A stretch of 64,000 nucleotides of DNA from Ulva prolifera (Eukaryota; Chlorophyta; Ulvophyceae; Ulvales; Ulvaceae). The notes under the pieces were generated by a model, which saw only the letters and a list, made by a program, of their open reading frames with translations, was not told the origin of the DNA and did no database searches. This document shows, piece after piece, positions 43,990 through 55,500 of the stretch. The position numbers and the translations under genes were made by a program. How positions within the stretch are numbered: the stretch's first letter is position 1; the number at the start of each line of letters is the position of its first letter. The stretch spans positions 2,406,800 through 2,470,799 of the forward strand of contig CM041198.1 in assembly GCA_023078555.1 (NCBI GenBank), written 5' to 3'.

Positions 43990-46314
43990 ATGTCCGCCAC
44001 GGCTGTGCAGGTCTGCGAAGTCACGAAGCCGGAGGCTCCCGCCACCCCGACCGCTTCCGCCCCAGACGAAGACTCCGTCTCTGACGATGTGCGTGCCCAT
44101 CCCTACATCCATCCGACTCAATTTGTACCTACCCCCAGCGCCTGAATGTACGTCTCTTCTGGCCTGAGCATGTCATGGTCGCACCCTCATCAGAAAATGA
44201 GGTCTGTTGGGCACTACCGGTCCAGCATGAGACCTGGTGATCGGTGCCAGGCCGGGCCCCCCAAGCCCCAACAGAGCCGTGGCTCTCTCCTCCTGCTCCT
44301 GGTATCGCTTATTACCAAAACATTATCTCTTATGATCTTGCTTTATCCTTATAATGGCATGTACGATTTTTTTTGTTTTCTAGGCAGCCGGCTTGTCCTC
44401 TCTGTCACCCCTCCTCATTCAGCATGTCTGAGCTCCGCTGACGGCCGCGGCTCTTGGACATCAAAACCCCCGCTATCTCAACCTGTCAGTCCCCATCGTC
44501 CGTCTGACGCTGTCTCGCTGTCATCGATCGCAAGTCCAGCCAACACGTCCGCAGCGCATGGCTAGCCGCCACGTCTACACCATCTTGGGCTCGCGTATGC
44601 ATGGGCGTGGCCGCACCGCACCCTGACGCACCCGCTCGTGCAGGGTTCCCTGGACGCACCAGCCACCCCACCGCGCGGCAGCCCCGCCCCTTCCTCCGTG
44701 CCCCCGCCCCCGCCGCAAACCCTGACTCTCCCCTCCGTCTCCATGGCGACCGCCTCCCACGCAGACCTCGCCGCCGCGATCTCCGCCGCAGCGACCGCGG
44801 GCGGTGCAGGGGTGCTCCTCCTGAGGGGCCTCGCCCCCGGCGCGGCGCCGCTGGCGGCGGTGCGGGACCTGTTCGACCTGGTGGCGTCACGGCCGGAGCT
44901 CGTGGAGCGGGCCAACGCCGCGTACAAGCGCGACAAACTCATCTTCAAGGACACCTACGCCACCGGCAAGGTGCGGGAGATCTCCCCTCCCCCAGCACAG
45001 TGCTGCCGCATGCCCGGTCCCAGGGTGCTGTGGTGCGAGTAGCGTGTGGCTGTGTTCAGGGCGGTCTGTTCGATTGGTCGAGCGACTATGAGTGTGTCGG
45101 TGGTATCTGCCAATCTGCCTTTTTTTCCTTGCGACATGCCACGCCAGCGTTGCGTGTGTGGCAGTGGTCGTCCAGACTTTGGCCCGCTGTGGCTGCCGCG
45201 GTCATGGCAGTATTTCTTTTGTGTGGCGTGGAGATGATGTATGGGCGGGCATTGCGTGTTGTTGTGTGTGCGCTGGTGGCTGCGCCCTGCCGATGTTTGC
45301 TCCCGGTTTCGCCCGCCGCAGATTACCCTACCGATTACTCCAGGCGATGGTTGTACGTTTATTTTGTATCAGTAGCAAATTCGTCTTCATCGTTGCCGTT
45401 TGCAAGGAGCTGGATATGCTTGACCTTTTCATGGGCACGATCTGTCCCGCACGCGTAAACGCATGGCCGAGCGATTGCTGCATCTGCACGATCAGATCGC
45501 ATGCATGCTGCAGGGGGGCCCGGCCATCGACCAGAAGCGCGTCTTGGACTTCTCCCCGGCCCGCCTCGACGCCGTCGCCAGGGTGGACCCTGACCTCGCC
45601 GCAGATCTCGGCGCGCCCCTTGCCGCCGCCCTCACGTTCTTCGAGGCCGTGCGCACTTCCGAGGTCCCACGCATCGCCGCGGCCGCCGCCGATGCCGCCG
45701 GCGCCCCGGCCATCGCCGGCGACGCGCTGTGTAACTACCGCATGGTGGACTACTACCAGCGCGCGGCGGCGGCGGAGGCGGGGGGCCTGGCCGGCTCCAC
45801 GCAGCCGCCGCGTTGCGGCGAGCACCGAGACTTCGGCTCCTTCACACTCATCTTCCAGGACGCCGTGGGGGGCCTGGAGGTGTTTGTGCCGGAGGCCACC
45901 GGCGGCGGTGACGGAGGTAGCTGGGCCCCCATCCCAGCCGGGGGGCCCGGGGAGGCTGTCCTGCTCTTCGGCTGGTGCACCACCTTCCGATCCAACGGCC
46001 GTGTCCCGGCGGCGCTGCACCGCGTGACAAGCCCCCCGGCGGCGGAGAACCCTGATGAGCACGCGGAGCGTCGCCGCGTGTCGGCGGTGCTGTTTGTTGC
46101 GCCACAGGCGGAGGCGTCGCTGGCTCCGGAGGTCGCAGCTGGGGAGCGGCCGCGGTTCCGCGGCGTCGCGGCGGGGGAACTGCGGAAGGAGGTCGGGCGG
46201 AAGTGGCAGTACCGCGAGGGAACCCTGACGGAGGAGGAGATGCGTGCGCAGGCAGAGCGGCTGGCGGAGTTCCCGACGCAGGACGCGTACATCGCGCATG
46301 CATATGGCCTGTAG
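43990..46314 (+). CDS. 2-oxoglutarate/Fe(II)-dependent oxygenase (isopenicillin N synthase-like)
   Basis: Exons 43990-44088, 44644-44970 and 45514-46314, both junctions phase 0 (donors gtgcgt and gtgcgg; acceptors gtgcag and ctgcag), give 408 residues. The iron and cosubstrate motifs are in order in exon 3: GEHRDFGSFTLIFQD supplies His-x-Asp, VPAALHRVTSP the distal His, and RRRVSAVLF the Arg-x-Ser that holds 2-oxoglutarate. The middle block DKLIFKDTYATGK, GGPAIDQKRVLDFSP is typical of a plant/algal oxygenase subgroup. The substrate cannot be told from sequence. The first exon is Thr/Ala/Pro-rich and could be a targeting or linker segment. The start at 43990 is the ATG nearest the splice-consistent part; an upstream start is possible. 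Confidence 0.88.
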
Positions 46315-48830
46315 GCCGCACCTGACGCAGGGCAGCACCCACCCACGGGGTCAAGTCTTGTGATGGATGTTGGAGTCCTCGTCCATCGGCCCCCAGCTCA
46401 GTGTCCATGTGCTGCATGGGGCAAGCTCGCACGGCCAGTAAAACTGCTATGTTGTGTATAACCCCATCTGAGCAGCACAGAACAGATGGGGGGAGGGGTA
46501 TGATGGGAGGGGGGGGGGGGGGGGTGCTGTGCGCGCACTCTGCGGCCATTCGTGATTCTACGGGCTGCTTGTGCTGACAATAGCGATAAGTGTTTGGCTG
46601 GCTGATGATTCTTTGCTTGTTAATTCTTTGAACCGTGTGGCTGGGGGTGTGAGGTGAATTCGCGGATACACCCCGCCACTCCTCTGATAGATCTGATGCA
46701 GCAGGCCGGCGGTGATGCTCGCGTTGATGCCGAGGCTGCGGGTGCTCTGTCTATAATTCTTCAATGTGCTGTGTAATTTGTCAACCTCTCATGCCCAGCT
46801 GGCGTATGTGGGGAAGCAACTGCAGCGGCATCAACGACTGTGCATGGATCAGCAGATGCAATTCAGCATGTACACCACATGTACACCAGTTCTTGATGTT
46901 GATGTTCGAGGTGAGAATCGGGAGCATGGTGGACTGATACACCAGTCCAAGTGCCTCCTCAGGCACATGGCTGCATGCAAGGTCAAGAAAACCTGCATGT
47001 ACTTAGCCCGAAGGGGTAGGGTAGGATCGGGGTAGACCTCGTCCCAAACACAGTACACTCAATGTGGCAGTCTCGGCGGCCATTGCATGGGATAGCACCA
47101 GCACAGGCTACCACACATTGCCACCATCAACAGTGCCACATGGAGCAACCAGAATACATCACACCACAATCACAGGCTCCAGGATAACCACATCGGCCCC
47201 AGCACGACTAGACTACCATCAATGTCCTTGATCAGAGCAGTGATGATATTAGTCTGGGCAATTCCATGGCCACTGCTCGACTCCATGGGATCCAATCTTT
47301 TTTTTTGCAACTGATGCTGCTGATCTGCGATGTGCACAGCATGACTTGGGTATACACTACTGTCTTCTATCACCTATCACTGATAGGCTATCAGAGGTAT
47401 GCGGAAGCAGATTGTCTGCTGGGAGGGATACACTACATGAATGTGTGTTGCAGGGTGCTTCAAGTCCCCGGTTTTCTGGTCTGGGTAGCACTCAGGATAG
47501 TGCACTGGATAGCAGTGTATGGATGATTAATGTATGCACATGTGTGGGATCAGGCATCAGGTCCAGTATTGTGTCAGTTCAACAGAGGTCAACAGAGAGA
47601 CATCGCAGCATCTCAAACCAACTTGTTACATAGAAACTGCAGGAACAGAATGGCTCAAAATGATGCTGCAATAGTCTGCTGGTGAGTGTAGAGAGGCTGT
47701 GACAGGTTTTGCAGGCTGTTGTCTGATGCACACAGTGAACTTGCCTAATTTTGTAGCTTGCTCTAGCTGAGTGGGAGGGACACTGCCTTTGATGCGCTCT
47801 CGTGCAGGATGATGCAGACATGGTCTGGAGCTACATGCACGATGCCAATCGCTGCTCTGCTCTTGGCACAACATGCCATCTGCTTGCCTGGCGCTGTGAC
47901 GCGTATCCAAAACCCAGCAGACTCATGCAGACAAATGTACGAATTTGTCACGGCATGGGTCCGGATCAAATCGTAGCGGTCGCAAAACGCGGGTTCCGCG
48001 GAAAGCAGGTTTGAACGGGCTCGGACGCGGAAGCCTCGCTCCGCAACAGCATGCATACGAATTGCCTGTCTGCGACCAGCAAGCTTGATACATTGAGTAA
48101 TTGCATTAGCGCTCTACTTGTAGCTACACAGCACTGTACAGCTGTACACTAGTGCCGACCACCACGCTCGGATTGGCTCAGCCGCAGCGCCCTGCGCCAC
48201 AGGCGCTGTCCTGCTCCAAAGGAGGACAATACAGTATTGTGACAGAGCCGAAAGCCTGGATGACTTTCTGCACACAGCGGGAAGCTATGCTGTTGATGTC
48301 GCTGAGGGGAATCAGTCCCAGAAAGCAAGCACACATCTGTTTCTTCCTGCAGCATGTGAAGTCTGCAAGTGCTGGATCCATGTCAACTTACAACGATTTG
48401 ACAGTGTCCCGTATCCTACAATGGCCTACAGTAACCCACTGGAAGGCTCAGTACTCGCCTCCACTCCAACTAGCCTCCAGTGGTCCAATGCACAGAGTCT
48501 CCAAAGCACAGAATCTCTACTTCGGCCTGCTTTACGCACCTGAGATTCACACAACAGTGACCTCAGTCACATCTACTCAAGAGGCAGCCAGCGCGCGACA
48601 GCACCATACTGAAAAAACAACACGGTTCTCTGCGGGCACACTGCCAACAGGTGCCGATCCACTACCAACCACAATTGTCTGAAGCACACAGAAACTCTCC
48701 GACTCTCCGACGAACGATACAGATTGATCCCTACCCCGCCTGCAATCCCCTGTACGCGCCCTTCAGCACGCTCAGCCCAATGCTTCCAGGCTCGAACGTA
48801 AAGCACCTACCTGCTTGCATCAGCATCCAG
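46315..48830. other. Spacer without recognised gene, 46.3-48.8 kb
   Basis: A run of 16 G (46509-46524) lies about 200 bases after the oxygenase stop. A short minus-strand frame near 46740-46660 (LGINASITAGLLHQIYQRSG) looks like an isolated exon but has no partners I can find. An open frame at 48152-48682 (plus) has no family match. Nothing else is supportable. Confidence 0.5.
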
Positions 48831-51205
48831 CTACTGACTCCCCTCGGGCTGCTCGAGCTCGACCGACAGCACATCAGCTGCCTCTGCTACACCTGTGTCT
48901 GCAGTGGCGCCCGCATTGCCCAGCAGCGCCACGCCGCCAGACGGCGCAGAGCTCGCAGGTGTGACGTCTCTGGCACACTGCGCTTCGGCTGCAATTGCTG
49001 TGCCACCGCCGCTGGGCTCGCACGCGAGCCAGACCCCGGCAGCGCCTCCCCGATGCGGGGACCCCGGCTCGCTCCTTGCCGCCTCCAGCACAATCACCCC
49101 CGGCCCGAGCCGCTGCGACGCGCCGGCCGCCGACACCGCCGACCCCGTGCCGGAGCACGGCAGCAGCATCTCCCCAACCGGGAGCCCGATCGCCGGCGCG
49201 CTGAGCGGCCACCGCTGTGTCAGCGCCGCCAGCATCGCCCCCCCCGCCGCGGCGTCCACAGGCGGCGCGATGCTCGGCAGCCCGATCGCGGCGCGCGCGT
49301 CACGCGGGGCCGCGCCGCACGCGGCCGCGGCATCCGCCGCCGGCAGCCCGATCGCCGCGGCCTCCGCCGCGGACAGCGGCGGCTGCACGCGCACGAGCAG
49401 CGCCTCTGTCGTGCCGTCCGAGTTGCACGACGCCAGCATCTCGTGCGCGTGGTACGCCGGCAACCGCAGCGACTGCCGCCGCCGCAGCAGCTCTGGCGCG
49501 ATCGGCGCCTCCGGCGGTCCCTCCAGAGGCACACTGCTCGACCGCGCCGATTCGGAGGCCTCAGACGGTGGCCGCAGCGGGCCGGACCCTGCAAGCGCAA
49601 TCCCCGCCGCGCGCGCATGCATGGGCGCCACGTGCAGTGCCCCCGGCATGTATGCGCTCGACATGGATGCCGGGAACATGATCGGCATGTAATGTGCGAA
49701 ATGGATCGTCGGGGGGAGGGCCGTGGTGGACGAGGCAGCGAGGCCATCGAGGGGCGAAGGTTCGATGAGGGCAGGGGCCGAGGCGGGCGCAGCGACGCCG
49801 CCCGACATGCACCCCGGGTCCTTGACGGCGAGCGCCAGCGTGGAGTCTGGGAGCTCGACGTACAGGTGCCGCTGGGAGGAGTCTTTCGGGGAGACGGCTG
49901 TGGAGACGCTCGCAGAGCTGCCGCGCATGCCAGAGCGCGGGTACGGCTCCCACAGCGGCGGCTGCATGCCTGCAGTGCATGCGTGGCATGAGCACGCCTC
50001 GCTAGTGGTTGCGGGCGGGCTGGCTGCACTCGGCAGATTGAATCGACGAGCAACGGACAGCATCCGATACGCCAGCAACGCAGGTTTCTTTCGGTGTTGC
50101 GTGCCATTCCTTCAGTGAAGGATGGTGAGACGGGACGTGCGTGATGCCTGCGTGTAGTGCAATGAAGCGCTGGGCATGCGGAACATCTGCACGGGTGACT
50201 GTCCCTGATCGGACGGCATGCATGGGCCTGCCCTGGTGTGACGTGCTGTAGGACTCTGCATGCTGTCAGTCCGCATATGCCTCCATCAGATGAAAGAGGG
50301 GCCAGTATTGTGATCAGCAGCAAGCGGCACCGCACGCGGCGGGGAGAAGTGGTGTGGGAGTCGGGGGCCAAGAGGACAGGCAGGGGCGCACCAGTTGCGG
50401 CTTCAGGGGGCCCGGCTGAGCGTTGGACAGACGAGCGCCGGCGGCACCGTTTCATGCACAGCGCACACAGAACCATCAGCAACGCCCCCGACACTAGCAG
50501 CATGCACGAGCCTGTGGCGACGAGGATGATCTGGCCTGCATGAGCAAGCATTCAGCTTTTACTGCGGGCAAGGTGCGCCCGGAATCGGGACAGCCCGTGC
50601 TAGCGACACAGATGCCCGAGCCCACTGTCAAGCAGGCTTGGGCATCTGGAACAGCGGCACACTGTCCGATCTGATGCGCTCGAGTCTTGTCGATGGGCTT
50701 CTGATCTACTTGGTGACGACGCAGGTCAGCAGAGATGTGTCTGCCAGCAGGCATAAGGAGCAGCCAGTGAGGCCGTACCTCGTTGTGCACCAGAGCTGTC
50801 AGCCTCGACAGGCTGCAGATCATGATTATGAGGCCGGCGGGTTATGGATCCGACGGCAGGAGGATTATCTGAGGTGGCGATATCGTCGCAGCTGCTTGAC
50901 CGAGGAGCCCGAGGAGCTGCATGCCCAAAGAAGGGCACGTTGGTCTGGTCCAGAGGAGCGCAGTGGTTGTGCGTTGCCTCGTCGTCTCTATAATGCAAGT
51001 ATTCGTCCTCAAACTCGCCATTGTCATCGCCGTAATCGGAATCAGCGAAGTTGGGAGGACCAGTGCGTGAGCCGCGTCCATGCACTGGCGCGACCGGGGG
51101 ACTTGCTAACGCATTGCTCTCATCATGAGCCGCTGGAGCATCGTGTTCTTTTTCTGGGCATCCTCCGTAAAGCCTTTGTTTGAGTCCACAGCTACGACCT
51201 GACAT
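48831..51205 (-). CDS. Unrecognised single-pass membrane protein with long low-complexity tail
   Basis: Exons 51205-50779, 50535-50336 and 49961-48831 (phases 1 and 0; donors gtacgg and gtgcgg; acceptors atgcag) give about 585 residues. The N-terminal 140 residues include an acidic stretch, DYGDDNGEFEDEYLHYRDDE. Exon 2 is a single membrane span, IILVATGSCMLLVSGALLMV, followed by a basic cap KRCRRRSS, the pattern of a type I protein or N-out anchor with the tail in the cytosol. The tail is Ala/Pro/Ser-rich with three AIGLP copies. There is no signal peptide at the chosen ATG, so 5' exons encoding an outer domain may be missing. No family is recognised; a receptor-like or adhesion role would be a guess. 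Confidence 0.6.
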
Positions 51206-52552
51206 TGTGTATAAGTAGCACAGCGGTCACAGGTTGCACTGGAGAGCTGGTGACCGATGCCGACGTGTGCACAACTGCAGAGTCGAGACACCGGCTGCTA
51301 TCAGCAATTCATCTTGCCTCAATAATTACAAGGCACTTGACCTGCAGGCAGCATGTAATCAATTTGCGTCGCGCCATAGTCTGGGCGTGGTGGTGCGCAA
51401 TGAATTGCTCGAGCTTCCAGCCGCTCGCAGTTTATCCTAGGTGACACCTCGTGTAGCCATGAAGATCACACAGAAACGGCGCATATGCTATTAATTGCCT
51501 GTGTTTGATTCTGGTTTCTTGCAATTGTGGCGGAAACCAGAGCCATGGACATTGTATGACGAGAGACTGTTGCGAACAATCCAGTTCAGAACCAAACTGA
51601 CACTTCGCGGCGATAAAAAAATTTTATTTTTGTTGCCCCAAGTGTTGATGAATCGAACCTCGCTGGACAGCGCTTCCCGCATCTCTTCTGGTCGACGCGG
51701 TAACTGGTGGGAGAGGAGACTGGTCTTGATAACAGATTGGATGATCGGAGCAACCTGAGCAAATGATACGGTAAAAATAGAAGAATAAAACACGCCTGTG
51801 AGCGGTCTTCCTCGTGTTATGTACGTATCATCCTGCAGCTAGTGAAGGCAGAATACAAGGCACATGGAGTGGAGACCAGTGCACATGCATTTGGACATCA
51901 TAAACTTTAATTTAGCTTTGAACGTGAGTGCTTACTCTGAGTCTCTGACCTACGGGCGACATGCCGCGTACAGTTCGGCAGCTCGCCCCAATGTCCGAAC
52001 GGGTGTGTCCACGAGGTGTTCATGACCAGCGTTTTAGGTGGTCTTCCTTCCAGGGGAAATCACATCCGGATGCAACCCCGTTGACAAAGAATCGACTGAC
52101 ATTCACCACATTTGATGGTGATTGGCACGTGCAGTATGCCATGTGGTGGTTTGACCCAATGATCAGGTGAACGTGTGCTTGGAGAAGGATGGTCGAGGCC
52201 TGTGTGCCAGCACCCGATGCTTTGCAAGTTGGACTTTTGCTTTCATGAGTGGGCAAGAGCCGTGGAAAGGTGCGCATATCGGAAGCGGCAGTGCATTGCT
52301 GCTGGTCGTCCGCTGTGTTCCCCGATATTCAAGGCTACTCCGGTGAGCGCAACCTAAAGAGATAACACATCTTCATCACATCTGCTGAAATAGCTGCAGT
52401 CCTTCTGCAAGCAGTGCGCGATGTTTTCGACTCGGTCTGACTCCCCCACACCACCGCGCTCACGCTGGCGCACTTCTGTCATTGTGGTGCCGTGACCGCG
52501 CGAATCTGGCCACTTGGTGACTTATACTGAGATTTCTCTCGTATCTGTGTAG
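51206..52552. other. Spacer between divergent genes, 51.2-52.6 kb
   Basis: The membrane-protein gene (minus) and SEC24 (plus) diverge here, so both promoters and the missing first exon of SEC24 should be inside. I cannot place a TATA box or the first exon with confidence. A minus-strand frame near 52100-52020 (RFFVNGVASGCDFPWKEDHL) slightly resembles a plus frame near 63090 (KFFINGVALHLAHSRS), which may be a small dispersed repeat. Confidence 0.45.
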
Positions 52553-55500
52553 CTCCACGGCCATCAGTGCCTCCCGGGGCTCCACTCAACACCAGCAATG
52601 GCTTCTCTGGCTCTCGGCCAGCAGCACAGTTCGCACAACTTCCAGCGGCAGCAGGCCCCCCTGGACCAGGACCCGCCAGGACACAGCCCCATAATGCTAC
52701 GGGGCGTCCATATGGAGCTGCGAGCATTCCACCTCGAGGCGCAATGCCTCCAGGAGCACTTGCCAGGCCACCACCAGGTGCCCAAAGACCAACAACCGCA
52801 CCACCAATGCGACCACCTCCAGGCGGCTTGCCAGCACAGCGTCCCGCAAGTCCATCAGGCTCTACGGGAAGTCCACGGGCTACCGGGATGCGCCCCGGGC
52901 CTCTGCCCTCCTCAACAGCGGGCCCTCAGCTTCGTCCCTCCATGCCACCAGGGCAAGCCCAACTGGGCCAGACTGCACCAGGTGTACCGCAAGCAGGCAT
53001 TCCACCTGCACGGCCACCTCCTGGATTCTCGCGTCCGGGTTCTCCTGGCGGCAGGCCGATGTCAGCCGGTTTCGCCCGACCTGGGCTGCCCCGACCGATG
53101 ATTCCAGGGCAGCGCCCCGTCCCATCATCTGCCCCTGCATCAGCCAACAACTCCGCATCACACGAGTCACCGACCTTCCGCAGTGCCTCTGACACTGCCA
53201 CCTCGCCCCCGCATGGGGGGTCACAGCCACCACGAGGGCCTCCACCGTTTGTGACTCGCCCCGCCGTCCCTCGGCCCGCGTCCCCAGGTTTTCCGCGGCC
53301 GTCCGGGGTAGGAGCGCCACCCATTGGCATGCCCCGTGCAGGTGGCCCACCCCCTGGTGGCCCACTGCAGCAGCGGCCCCCAGGCCCTGCAGGGCCCACC
53401 ATGACACCCCCACCCCAGCCGTTTGGCAGCCAGCCGGGTATCCGGCCCCCCAGGCCAGGCTTCCCCTCCCAGCCTCCTCCCAACGCCGGTGCAGCCCCAC
53501 CACAACAGGGGCCCCCGCCGGGCATGGGCCCACCGCACCAAGGCCCTCCACCCGCGCAGCCCCCAGGCCAGTACCCCCCCCTCCAGCGCCCGCCCCCCCC
53601 ACCCTTCGGCGGCCCAGCCCCCGGCCCCCCCGCCCCCCAGCCCGGCGCCCCCGGGCCCGCCCCGGCGCCGGTGCGCACCCACGCCGCCCCCAGCCCGCCG
53701 CAGCAGCAGCCGCGCTCGTCCGCGCGCTCGCCGTCGCGCAGCCCGCGCCGCAGCAGCCCGCGCAGCCCCAAGATCGACCCCCGCAAGCTGCCCCGGTACT
53801 CACTGGAGTTCCAGCAGGCACCGCTGCAGTTCGAGTCGCGCACGATGGGCAGCCACGGCGAGCTCGTGCACCAGATCCCGCGGCGCGCGGAGAGCGACGT
53901 CATCTGCAAGGATGTCGGCTCTGCGTGCCCGCAGTTCATCCGTGTCACCGCGAACAACTTCCCGCAGTCCAAGGACGAAGTCGTGCGCGCCCGCCCCGCA
54001 CCGTCATGCTTCCTGGCCTGCACTGCGTGAACATATGTACCTTGTTGTCACCTGCACAGTGTCACAGAATGGCTTGGTGACTGTACGTGTGCGCTGTTCC
54101 GCGGTGAGCGTGAAAGGCTGAGAGCCGGTGCACCGATGCGGGCCGGTAGTCAGCGCCAGGTGGTTTCAACCTCTACGTAGCTTTCATTGTGTCCAGCTGA
54201 ACCTGCAGTGCAGCTCACTCGATCAGTCGGGAACACCACCGCGGGCTGTTCCCCGTGCGTTCACTGTTGGGAATCACGGAGCCATGTTCATGTACAGAGG
54301 GTTGTCCGCAATGCGTACGAGATGCACTGTAGCGGACCAGTGCGAACGCCACAGATCGTAATCAGCAGGCTGTGCCTTTGCATCAGCGACGTCTCAGTAG
54401 AAGCTTGCCATTGTCTCAGGCGGTGCTCGACATTCAAAGTGGCGAGCATGCTGACACGCCGCGACCCACCGTCGTTGCAATCTTTCGGCATGAGTAGTGA
54501 ATTTATAGCGAACCATAGGGAAGTCCGTGTCCTGCGCCTGGAGCCGGCCATGTGTCAGCCGGCCTGCACTGCACCTGTACCCTCACAACAGACCGCGCTG
54601 TAGCCGCCGGGGCGCTGCCTGCAGTACCCCGGGGGGGCCCTCACAGGCTTCTCTCCATGCTTGGTCTCCGTTCACTGTTATAGTGCGCAGGTGATCGTGC
54701 ATGGAGTCACTGAGTGCCTAAGTCTGTGTGGCTGTGTGTGTGTGGCTGTGTGTGGCTGTGTGTGGCTGTGTGTGGCTGTGTGTGGCCATTTGGAAAGTGT
54801 GGCTGTGTTTGGAAAGTGTGGCTGTGTGTGCGCAGACGCAGAGCCACCTGCCGCTTGCGGCGGTCATCACGCCGCTGGCGCAGGGCCACCCGGAGGACGA
54901 GCCCCTGCCGCTGATCGACTGCGGCGAGGAGGGGCCGACGCGGTGTTCCCGCTGCCGCGCCTACATCAACCCCTTTGTCCGCTGGGCCGAAAACGACCCC
55001 AGCCGCACCGCGTTCCTGTGTAACCTGTGCGGAGCACGCGGCGTGATGAACGCCGAGCGCGCGCGGGAGCTGCAGCGGCCCGAGCTCGAGCTGTGCGCCC
55101 CCCCCCCCCCCCCCCCCCCATTGCGTTCAGCCTCCTGCTTCATGAATGATGACCCCTACTCTTGAGGCAGCATATCTCGTTGAGATGCTGCCAGGCTCGA
55201 GCAGTATGTTATGGGCCATGTGAAGGAAATCGTGCCCGTGAGATGGTTGTCAAGGTGCAGCATGAACGAATCAGCAAACTAGTCCGGCACGACCGGCCAT
55301 ACCCAAGTGGCAGACGCAGCTCGGGCACGCCCGCCTCGCAAGGTCTCATGGCTTCCGCCTCACCAGGTCAGTAGAGACAAACCAGCGCTTGTGCAGGGGG
55401 TCGGTGGAGTACGTCGCGCCACAGAGCTACTGCGCGCGGCCGCCGATGGAGCCGTGGCATGCGTTTGTGATCGATATGACGGTGGGGGCGCTGCGCTCCG

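Noticed and set aside
49220-50551. A single 443-codon minus-strand protein
   Set aside because: Its first part is the membrane-span exon, but beyond the donor at 50335 it reads through an intron and then in the wrong frame across the last exon.
52880-54023. Large Gly-rich minus-strand frames
   Set aside because: They are the antisense of the proline-rich N-terminus of SEC24.
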